Source: Zygaena filipendulae (taxonomy: Eukaryota; Arthropoda; Insecta; Lepidoptera; Zygaenidae). From it: a stretch of DNA of 64,000 nt. The translations under genes and the position numbers were made by a program. Each line of letters opens with the position of its first letter. Position 1 is the first letter of the stretch. Of the stretch, positions 27,901-39,900 are shown piece by piece. Location of the stretch: assembly GCA_907165275.2 (NCBI GenBank), contig OU015655.1, forward strand, positions 1,562,501 through 1,626,500, written 5' to 3'. The notes below the pieces were generated by a model. That model saw only the letters and a program-made list of their open reading frames with translations, made no database searches and was not told where the DNA came from.

Positions 27901-30900
27901 AACACACAAGAAAAAGAAACAAACATAAACAGTGACTAATCATACTATTGTTTATTTTTTTTTAGGTTTTCAGTTAATTCATTAACACGTTGTATAAAGA
28001 TAAGAAGAAGATATTATACCGGGGTCGTAAAAATATGTCCTTCTTCTCCTTACAATAACAAACATAATGAAAAAGAATCAGCGAATTTGGTCCAAGCGTT
28101 CACGCGTGATGCCGTGACCAAGGGAAATAAGGATTTATTTCTACAATGCACATGTAGTACGACCCCGGTATAATATCTTCTTCTTATCTTTATACAACGT
28201 GTTAATGAATTATCTGAAAACCTAAAAAAACCTAAAAAAAAAAATAGTTTATTATTTTATGAAATAATTTTGGAGTTCCTGCGAGAATCCCGAAACTCAC
28301 GCGGGTGAATCTCCGAAATGGTTGGACCGATTTTGACGCGACTTTTACTGCTAATTACCTAAGCAGTTAATTAAGCTACTTTGGAGTTCCTGCGGGAGTT
28401 CCGAAATTCACGCCAGTGAAACCGCGGGGCTTTGAAACGCCAAAAATATTCAATTAACATTTTAAGTAAGTTCGTTTCATGTTGATTATTTATTTTAAAG
28501 ATTCTCATTTTTTGTTTTGAAGATAATTTTGAAAGAAACTAAAAACAAATATACAAATATAATATCTGACATAACACGCTTTTATTTCGATAATATCGTT
28601 AAATTTAGCGCGATCGGCCCCCTTGTCTTGGCAGAAGATGGCGCCACTAATATTAAATCTATGCTATTTTTAATGTGAATACTGAAAAAAAAAAAATCAG
28701 CCAACTGCGCCATTTACGCTAACTGCGCCTTTAGTGGTGTATGTAACCAGCGCTGCCCGCTTCAAATAAAATAATACCTTCTGAGAAATCACTAGAAGAA
28801 TATTTAAAAAAGGGTTACTGAATACGATTATTATACCTATTTGATGATAATTTATTTGACATTAAAAAGTCTAAACAAAGAGTGTCCAAAAAGTCTAAAA
28901 AAAGTCTAAACAAAAAGTTTGCAAATTGCAATTTAACCCTTTTAAATAATGTTGTAATACTGCTGAATTATCATAAAAACAATATTTAAGGTAAATTTTA
29001 TTTCTACTGTCGATTTATATTAAAAACGTAATAGGTATCTTGGAAAATATAATGTTATAGAGCGGGTGGCGCAATTAATCTCCTGTATACACTTAGAAAC
29101 TAAAACACTCTTAACAATAGGCTAGTTTCCTAAATTTTCTTTTTTAGTCCGTTTTGTAGATTATTAAAAAATATTGGACACGTATTTTTTTTATTTATTA
29201 TGTAACCAAAAAATAACGGAGATATATCAAGTCGAAATTTCACATGACGTCACGCCTCGCTACAGTTTGTTCGCACGTTATAGCGAGCTGTGACATCACG
29301 AGTCCCCCACCCTAAACTTTAATGCGCTTTATCTATGCATATTTCCATTATTTTAAAAAAGCAAAAAATACGTGCCTTTTATTTTTTTATTATCTAACTG
29401 ACGGACTAAATAGAATTTCGATTTTTTTACCCAGGAAACTAGCCTGCAGTAGTTTTCAGGAACTTGAGACTTGACTTTAGTAGGAAGGGATTGGACATTA
29501 ATTTACTGAATACTGACAACGCTAGAATTTCACTTAGTTAAATAGTATAATCACAATGTTTGTTTTTGCGTATTTTTGTGTTTTATTTATTCACGAGCGC
29601 AAACCGCTTTCACCTCTTCTCGCATGCAGTCATAGTAATCTACAATTTTTTACACCACACACGCTCATCGACATAGAAGCAATTTTATTCTTTCACAGAA
29701 GATTCCATTCCGAAAGCAGAGAGACGACACAGTGTGCCAATCCTTGCGACGGAGAGGGCCCTAAAGGTCAACTTCAAAATCACTAGGTACGTATAAAACA
29801 AAGTCGCTTCCCGTTGTCTGTCTGTCTCTATGTAGGTATGCTTTGAAAAAAATGACAGTTGCTTTGTATTCCCGTAGGGCAGCCGAGCTATAACCATTAT
29901 AAAACGCAACCTTTTCGTTGTAACTATCCATTCGTTGCTTTTTTCAACGAGAGCACCTTTTCGAAACGGAGGAACTCTACCTATACTTCGCAGGGCGTCC
30001 ACATTTTCTTCCATTACTAAAGATGATGATGATAGATACATAAATTAGTTGGAGTAGAATAAAAGCATTAGACTGTATAAATATTCATAGGAATGTGTGT
30101 AGCTTTTACAAAGAATAGTTCGTTAGTAGGCGCCACTGATGTTGTTTTGAAATTCGCTTGCACGCCGTCGCGTCGCTCAGTTGATAAATAAATAATTTAG
30201 CGGGCCGTTTGATTAGGTACTTCCTAGAGCTAAGCACTAAGCATAATGAAATGACACTCGCACTGCATTAATTTTCACGGTGCACGTTCTTAGAATAGAA
30301 AAGGACATTGGTACTGCTGCAAGTTGCAACTCGTACCTACCTATACAATACATATGCGTCCCTCTTAGAACGGCAAATATAAGCGGAGGTGTTAGCACTA
30401 CACTGAAGTGGTTGAATGTATCTCGTATTATGCGAACCCATTGCACGGTTTATTTAGTAAGAGGTGCGTTGCATATAAAATCAGCAAGGCGCAAGCGTAT
30501 TCCCTCGACTGCGAGGCAGACGTAGTGTCATGCAAGTTGAAATTTCATCACTGTACAGCCGTAGTAATCAAAGTTGTATTGTTCCAAAATTACTGTGCAC
30601 ACTCGTATATTGGAAGAAATTACACTATATGTACGGACGTTTTCACACTCATTGCTACATAATTGTTTAGTTGCAAAGGCACGACTGGGCTGTTCGCTTT
30701 GTAGGCACACCCGAAAATTCACATATTGATTCAAAAAAATCTAAGATCAAGAAAAAAAGATACAAATCTTCACTTTGCACATTGCGCAAAACTGAAGACT
30801 AAATTATTTAAATAAAACAAAAAAAAAACTATTGACTCGCCAATGCTGACTCGTATTCCGCAGTCTTCGAAATAATTGAGCATAAAACATAAATCAAAGT

Positions 30901-33900
30901 GGTTGCGAATTTGAAATATAAAGTGCAAACTTGAGTAGTAACATAAAACGGTGCCCGTTTCTCAATCATAATTTCCATGATCACGCGGTTAAAAGTTATT
31001 TCTGAGAACATTCTGTGGAACATTGCTCTTAAGGGTTAGGAGCAAAAAAATAATTACTTACTTTATATAAAGTAGCCAGGTGATTGGAGGTCGCGATGAG
31101 GAACGGCTGATTGACTCCAGGGTGATCCATGTCGTGCGCTATGGCTGCGAGCAGTGATGCCATTATCTCCAGGGGTTCTAGGTGGTCTCGGATCTAGCAG
31201 ACATAGACAAATTGCCTCTGTAAATTTTCACAACACAAAAGGTTCTTTGATTCTATTTTTGATTTTGATCTAGACGGGCGAGCCCTAGAGAGTTTTTAAT
31301 GTAATTTTCTTTTTTCTAAAAATTATAACAAGCTAATCATTTAACCACATAGTGACTGTGTGGTCGGTTGTAATCACACCGAACTCGTTTCCATTCCAGC
31401 TTCGGTGTGACTACTTGATTGACTTTTTAAGTGAGGCTGCTGAACATATTTTCGACTTAAGGGTGGTATTGCTAGCCGGGAAAAGAGTGCCCTACCGCTA
31501 TGCTACGGTTCCTCACGATGTTTTTCTTTACATACAGCTCGAAGCTTTTTGTTGGGATCTGAAACTACAGCGACGTATGATCCGAATTCACCAACTACTG
31601 ATATCATCGCAGCAGATGGAAGCTCAATGATTATGTGAGGTCTTTTTTGGTAGTTTATAGAACATTTTGAAATTTTCATTATCCTCCAGTTTTGTTGAGC
31701 CGGCGGTTTCCGAAGGTGCTAGAAAACTCATACAGGTTCCTTTTTCCATTAGCCTTGTTACCACTTGTCGAGCTTAAAGGATAAATTCTGATGCGATTAA
31801 TATAATAATAAATCTTTAAATATGCAATTTAAAAGTCGCAGCAATTGATTTCGCAATTTTATATTGTTGCCGCTGTCGAAAGTTTTATTAGTACTTAGTT
31901 AATTGCTTCAAGTTGTTTGGAGGAAAGAAGGACGACATAAAAAAAAATTCAGCACAACACACAGGAAGAACAAACAAACAATAAACTTTCTAATTTAAGT
32001 CCATAGGCTCTTGCATGCTCTGCTGAAATTTGGAGTTTTTGTGCGTTAAAAATTTCCAGTTCGACATCGATCCATGTGCCCGTTTCTTTGTCGTTCTATG
32101 TGAAAACGGTTATTTAGGGCGTGATTGTGTTTCGCAAGAACACCACCACAAGTAGACGGAGCCTTATACATATTTGTACGTTTGTTTTAACAAACTACAG
32201 GAGCTCCCATTCGAAGGTCGTTTAAGTAACAACGCTTTGACAGCTTAATCATTATTGCGGGCACGAAGTTAATTAACAGGTCTGTTGAATCCGATTCATT
32301 AGCCAAATATAGCGTCTCAAACGCAAGCAAATATAAGCCTTTATGTACGTACTGTTTACTTCATTCCATGAATTTTATATAGGTAGGTTGGTGAAACTGG
32401 TACATATTATACAAAATGTATTGTAAATGTATTTAGTTGACTTTAAAATAAATTAATATTAAAATGGATATTTAGATTTTTTAATATTGGTTTTCATTTG
32501 TTTTATACTAAATTGAGTGATGCCCCTTCTATTTGTTCCATGGTTTTCTTTCTTTAATACTTATAATATTATGAATTCCATCCTATCACCAGACTCGATG
32601 CCAATATGCCAATATTCTGTGATTTTGATTAAAAATGCATATAGACAGGTACTTATGTTCCAGATAACATTTAATATCATACAAAATAAATTAATAAAAT
32701 ATAATAATAATTTAATAAAATACATTTTATCCCAGCACATTGTAAAGTCCTGGCTGACTATTAAATAAAATCCAAAGCTGTGTATACGATAAATAGAACG
32801 AGGTATTCGAACTTCAGTTTCCATTATTTGATTTCAGTAATGAACGGATTAGTTTATTTCTTCTAACGTTTAATTTTGTTTTTGAGAGTGACAAACAACA
32901 AAATCGTTCCCAGTTACATTGAATGACAAATATAATTATTAACGTTTGAGCTAGCACAATAATATATGGGTACGTTTAACCATCACTCGATACTATTTTC
33001 AATTTCCGACAGCAACGTTCCACGAGCTTCAAACGTTCGAAATGGGTTGCATTTTCATTATAGCTGCATCTAAGCGCAAAGCAGTGTCCCGAGCCAAGTT
33101 CCAGCCATGGCACGTAGCGTGTTTATTCGGTATATTGTTTTTTTTTTTATTACATATATTTCATTAAGTTAAGTTAAAACAATATAAACAAATTGAAAAA
33201 AAGCAATAGTAAACTATAATGTAGTATAATATTTGCCCGTTTAATTTTTTTATTTATTCATTGCTTACTAAGTGTACAGAGTAAGGTCTTATTCATTAAT
33301 GCAGTGAGCTTAGAACTTAGCTACCTTTTACAGGTGTTGCAACTATACTTATTTATAACATTATTATTTTCTTGTCGTATTCAATAAATAATACCTATAA
33401 TCAACTCTAAATCAAAATATAAAAATGTCAAGATAAAAGAAACCAAAGACAATATAAAATTCATCAGTAATAAATATCAATATTCAATAATGCAAAAGGC
33501 AATACTTATTAAAAATATAAAAAAAAAATAAAAAAATCGTAAAAAGTAACAATATTAAAAAATAAAAACAAAAGAAATTATTAAAAATCAACAACAGCAA
33601 CATTGTATTAGATTAAAAAATAATAATAAAAATGTCAGAAGCGTAAACTACCATGCAATTATAAATAAATAACAGTTTAATAAAAATTCAATAAAATACA
33701 TATAAAAAAAAAGAACCATCTACCTAAAGCCACCAGTCACCACTAAAGAACTATTTAACAAAATAATAATTGCATTCCGCCAATTTCTCAAAAAGAGCAC
33801 GCTTAAACTTTGTTATTGTTAAAGATTTCATCTCATCAAAAAAACTATTCTACGTTTTGATTGCCATATAGTAAGAACTATCTATACTTATAATAAAACT

Positions 33901-36900
33901 GTAGAGAGGTCAATTCTGTACATTGAATGTATATTCAAAATTAATATTGGAAGATGAATGGTGATCGATACTAATGCCAAAAATGCAATCAGTAATTTTT
34001 TTATCTGTCTGTCTGTCTGTATATGCACGCATGGGTCAAAATCTACTGAAGGGATTTTAACCAAACTTGGTACGATTGTAGTCCATACTCCTGGGCAGGT
34101 TATAGGCTATATAACATAACGCTAAGACACAGGAGCTGAGCAGTGACGATGCGCTTTCGAGCTCTTACCGCCGCACTCAGAGTCGTTCATTAAAATAACG
34201 TTAATCGGCCCATAACTAATGCTACTTAAAACCTCTAGTGACAATTAAATCGCCGTAGCTCCCAGAGACAAAAATTTAATGTTGATTAGTAGATTGACAA
34301 CTATATGTAAGCATAGGGCGGTACACCCTATCGAAATGCGTATCGATAAAGTGCGACATTGCCACATGCATAAACTCATGGAAATGATACTTTTGTTTTT
34401 GTAGTTTTTATGAGGTGAAGTTATTATTTTTCTTTAGAAATAATTAATTGCGTTAATTTACTATTACTTTAATCGGAAATAATAATTGATTTCAATAAAA
34501 TTAAATCGTGAATGCCATGACTTTTGTGATATGACAACATTGAACGCCGCCATTTTCATTTTTCAATTATCTACGTCAAATCAGTCCGCGAAATTTTTCA
34601 AATTGGAATAGCCGCCAGTATTAAAGGCCTGTCCACAATCGCGCGCGAACCGCGCGCGAAGCCGCGAAACACCCGCGAACCATGATTCTACACTTATAGT
34701 TCGCGGGTGTTTCGCGGCTTCGCGCGCGAACTACGCGCGAATGTGGAGAGCGCTTGAAGTAGAAGAAGGAGAATTCGTCTTTAGTTATATAATAATAATT
34801 TGAAATTATTGTATAAAAAATGGTGAGTATTAAGTAATTATTATTGGTTTCATATTGTTAAAAGATAAAAATATGTTAGGCATGTATTTATATGGTTTTC
34901 TTTATATTTCAGGAGCAAAATAAAACACAAAGCAAATGAGTTGCAAACTTTACCCCGGACGAAAAATTTTACTTGCACATTAATTGAATCAAAACTGATC
35001 GACGGAAAGTCAGTTTTAAAGAAAAAATGGCCCGGATTTCAGTCACTGACGAGTTCAATAGTAATGCACTTGTATACGAGGTATTGTATTACTTGTATTC
35101 TAGTTATTGCTTGTATACACTTTTTGTTAATCTAACTAGAAATAATTATATTTTTTTACTTGCAGCGTGATGTAACTACATTAAAAAGAGCATCGGATAA
35201 CCTTAAGGCTATGGCCCGTAAAAGCAAGGCTATCTTTTAAAAACTGGAGATGAACCATCAAATCCACCACCTCAACCGAAGCAGGGAGCATTATAGAAAA
35301 GGTAACATACAATAACAACTCAACAGGGCTGAGCAAAATACCAAGTTATAATTGAAATCCTTATATTATAAATGTGAAACTGAGTTTGTTAATTTGTTAC
35401 GCTTTCACACCTTAACCGATCAACATGAAATTTTGCATACACATTTTCACCGTTACAGAGATTAACATGGGTACTTTTATCTGGGAATTCCTGCGGGATC
35501 TCTGAGATTTCCACAGGTGAATCTCTGAAACAGATGAATCTATTTGAACGGGACTTTCTCTGCCAATTAAATGATATTATAAGGTGTAAATTATGCTTCT
35601 TTGGAGTTCTTGCGAGAATTCAGAAACTCAAGCGGGTGGAATCGCAGGGCACTCCTAATGTGTATTATAATATGTATTCTAGAATGTAGTTCTAATCAGT
35701 GTATTTTTTTAGTTGGAGACATTAAAAACAAGCTGCTGAGAGAGCTGCTGAGTTGGAGGAAGAAAAAAATTAAGCTATTGTAGATGGCGAAACTAGAGCT
35801 AGCTGAATTAAAAAAAAACTAGAATTACAATAATAAAATTATTTATTTTAAATGAACTAGTTTTATTTTATTTATTTATAATTCAGACAGGTAGTTGAAG
35901 CAGCTGATAGGTGCCTGTATCCAGTTATACATTACTATTATTCATCTTTTGTTTCAAATATTTGTCCAATCTGTTTTCAAATAATAATTGTTAGGTGCCA
36001 AGACTTCTTCCGGTAGCCCATTCCAAGTTGCAACCACTCTGTTACCAAAAATTGTTATTACACCTTAAAAAAACAAATAACAAACAAAATCTGAGTTTAA
36101 CCAATTCTTTTTTATTATTTTATGGTTTTTAATCTATACATTTATACATAAATAAAATTGTAGTGTCTGTAATTCCAAATTAACAGTTTTTCACTAAATG
36201 CATATGAAAGTATAATATAATGATACATAAACATTTTTTAATTTTTCTATGTCTGTCTGTTTGTTCCGTCTAAACACTGAAACAGCTAGACCGATTTTAA
36301 CTGGACTTTTAGGCAGGTAACTGATGTTATAACGAGGAATAAAACTATTTTAAAAGAAAATCGTTCCTGCGTGGATTCCGAAACTCATGTGGGGTAAAAC
36401 CGAGGGGCACAGCTGTGCCCTAAACTAGTTATTCTAGACTAGTTATTCATAAAAAAGTTATCTATACCTACTAGTTATCACTAAAAAATCTCAACTATGG
36501 ATTGTCTAAACAAGAACCCATTACTATTGGGATTTTCTCGACTATATTTGCTTATCACTTATGTTAGGTAGATACCGGAGATATTGTGAGAATCATCACC
36601 ATTGTCAGTATAAAGCAGGAGTTCATCTAATGCTAATAAGATATTATATTATGTAGCACACACACACACTACAGCTACAACTGTGTCTAATTTGATACTC
36701 ATACCCACTTGAAGATATGGAAACTTCCTTTTCCAAATACCAAAAACTCAAAAGTATTTTTCTTTTTGATTGGATTTATTGTACTTTTCTTGACTGTTTG
36801 AATTAGGACAAGAATGGTGTTAAACGCACATCATTTACCTACTGCATAATCACTCACCAAGCAGTATACCCATAGTATACCTTGCAACACACCTGAGTCC

Positions 36901-39900
36901 TGAATCAAGGCGCTGTTGCATTGCACTACTATAATTTGAATAAAACTATCATGAGTTCCGCCAGGCCATCGAGCTACAACTTTAAAAAATCCAAACTCGG
37001 GCCTGTTTACTGCCTGAACATTAAAAGAAAACCATCTCTTCTATGATATTCCACCAGGATTTCTTATTTTAATATGTGTACCACATGACACCTGGAAGTC
37101 CAGCAATTCGTAAACTCAATAAAATCTTCTAGGTCAGACATGCTTTGCTAATTACTGTGACGTGATCGACGCCCTAAAAGTTTAAAAAATCCAACTTTGG
37201 TTTTGAAATTTTAATAACAAAAACAAACATAACCTTACTTTTAAATGTCAAAAATCTCCAATTAAGGCTTAAGTAAGGGTCAGCCGTCACTTAAAGTTAA
37301 TCATCATTAAACGTGATTAATGGATGATTAACTGTCTCTGAGAGTGAATTTTTTTTAATCCTTACTTAAAATCCGTTAAGTAACCATTAAAACGACTCTG
37401 AGTGCGGCGGTTATCCTCGCATACGTTTACTCAATCACGCAAAAACGGATTTGGCATGCACGTTGTCAGGGGTACAGAGAAGGACATAGGGTACTTTTTA
37501 TCCCGGAATTCCCGCGGGAACCCCGAAATTACGGCGGGTGAAACCGCGGGGCGCAGCTAGTTCTGAAATAAAGCTAACCTTTGTCTTGGAACACACAAAC
37601 TGTTAACGTGTCTGGTTCTACTGTAGGGTAGTTCACCATTGATTATAAAAAAACTTGGATGTCTTTTAACAAATAAACATATTTTGAAAATGTACAGGCA
37701 AGACAGTGAACATGTTAATAGAATTATTAGCCATAATTTTGATCTTATATGAGCCAATTTTTTTTATGGAACTCGGCTCTCATTCTTACCGTGAGATTTT
37801 TAGAAACTCGTATATTCGATCAGCATTCGAACTATTTTACATTGCATTCATTCGATTGCCTGATCGAATTATTTTAGCTGCGGTTATCCTAGATGTGAAT
37901 GTAGAGTCAAAATAATTTACAAATACCATTATTTATAGTTTACAAATACCATTATTTATAGTGTTGTAATACAGTAATATTTACAGTACTTAATATATTT
38001 TGTAACCTAACCTAATCTAACTTATTAAGGCTACAAAAACGTGGCGGTGAAAGGGTAAAGTGGTCCCTGATTAGTGCTCCCTTACCGGCTAGCATTGTAC
38101 AAATGTGAATAATAATAATAAGCAATAACCGGCGACGTCTGCACTCGGCAAACGCAGGCAGATGACGAACTTTCGATTAACTGCAGCGAACTACTCGGCG
38201 GCGGCGCTGCGAACGCTCGCCAGGGCCCTTTTTCACTATGACCATAACACGCCGCGCTAAGATAAGACGCCGCAAAAACTGTCTTTCCCTCGTAATCAAA
38301 GAAGTTTTACTGCAAATAAAAATCATTTACAACGTTTCTTATGGCCATGAGCCATAAAGAATAATAATTTCTAATATCTTGGCATCTAGAACGTTTGGAA
38401 ATGCGTTTTTGAGACGCGCGTTATGAGCTAGGAATGTTGTTGGTCATAGTGAATAAGGGCCCAGTTAAAAGTAAAGCTATAAATTAACTTTTCCGCTAGA
38501 AAAATATTGGATAGAACGGACGTAGTATTAAAAAAAGGAACTCTTTGGACTGCATCCAAGTACACAACAAATGTAGTAGTTTGTACGAGTATAGTCGGAG
38601 GAAACAAACAAATGTCGTGTATTATTTAAAATTTTTATAAAAGTTACGTTGGTAGTTGGAACTTTTAGATAGGAATGGCCGACATTAGAGAGGAATGATC
38701 CTATAATCCCACTGCGGAGCAAGTTGAATCCGTGAATTTTGGATCTAGAATACGAGATATATTATGCAAGCCAGATTTTTTAAATCTAGGCCATGCAGAT
38801 TTACCAGAACAACGTATTTTTGATCAGCAAGATTTAATAATAGAATTTAGTGAAATTAAAAGTGAAGTGTAATCCACTAATGGATCTGACCAACGGATCA
38901 CTAGTTGATTATACTATGATAACAATATAGTACATGCTTTCGTCATGGTTTAAGAAAGTTTTAGTCGGAAATGAAATGGACTCGTTTTCTCACTTAAACA
39001 TTGACAAAGTATTCTGTCGGGTATCAACAAGCTTTAAGTTCCTGCAGGACTTGCACAATTGAGTTCAAGTATATCTCTTCAAATTAGAAATGAGATGGCG
39101 ATGGTGGTACATAAATTAATCTCAAGAGTTTAGTTGCTTGCGTTAACTAGAGACCACACGGTCTAGGAGAGCACTCCACGATCTCATTGGAAAATCTTAA
39201 TGTATATAAATCACATGTCATGTTGTTTGTCCGCGATGGACTCCGAAACTACTGAATCGGTCGTGATGAAATTTGGTCACATGCTGTATTTGGCCCAACT
39301 TAAAAGATAGGATAGTTTTTATCCCGGAATTCCCGCGGGAACTCCGGAATTATTGCGGGAACAGCTATTCACCGTAAACTCCTAGCAGGAGTACAAAGAA
39401 GGACATAGAGTACCTTTTTTCCCGGAATTCCCGCGGGAACTCCGAAGTTACCGCGGATAACATCGCGCGGAACAAATAATATAGGTACGTATAGTTCCCA
39501 ATGATAGTTCCTCTTTCACAGACTCCCTATTCTCTGATAGCTGTAGAGAGTGTGGGATACGCGGCTTCACCCGCGTTCATTTCAGAGTTTCTGCAATAAT
39601 CCTAGAGCAAAAGTACCTCTGTACCCCCGAGAAAATGTACGCAAAATTTCACGGCGATCGTTTGAGCCGTAAAGGTATGAAAGCGTAACAAATAAACTTA
39701 CTTTTAGTAGATAGTGAGGGTTACAAGCTTTTTAAATTGCAATGTTCGTAATGTAAGTTGTCCCTTTTCATTAAAATTTGCAAACAATTTTTATAACCAC
39801 TTGCTGGTATTCGATTGAGATGTTTGACATACCTACTTCGAGTTGATTTGATACTTCTTAATGGCAACTTGAAGGGCAGTCGAATTTGGGCATTTTTTTT

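Larger units (their letters stand above)
34168..37410. mobile_element. decayed autonomous PIF/Harbinger transposon
   Basis: The element is 3243 bp, bounded by the 18-bp perfect inverted repeat CCGCCGCACTCAGAGTCG (34168-34185, and its complement at 37393-37410) and by TTA on both sides (34165-34167, 37411-37413), the target-site size of Harbinger elements. Inside are a broken Myb/SANT-like gene on plus and a broken HARBI1-like transposase on minus, convergent, as in this superfamily. Later insertions interrupt it: Helitrons at about 35358-35660 and 36235-36420, a LINE tail at about 35905-36060 and a GC-rich foldback at 34632-34747. It lies in the 11.9-kb PDE7 intron. It cannot now encode a working transposase. 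Confidence 0.85.

Noticed and set aside
30237..30734. Overlapping frames on both strands
   Set aside because: Mutually overlapping, no motifs; typical chance frames.
31352..31630. 92-codon plus frame in an intron
   Set aside because: No domain, no splice support, no neighbouring exons.
34941..35135. 64-codon plus frame starting [10 protein letters not shown]
   Set aside because: Wrong frame over the Myb-like exon 2; it owes its openness to chance.
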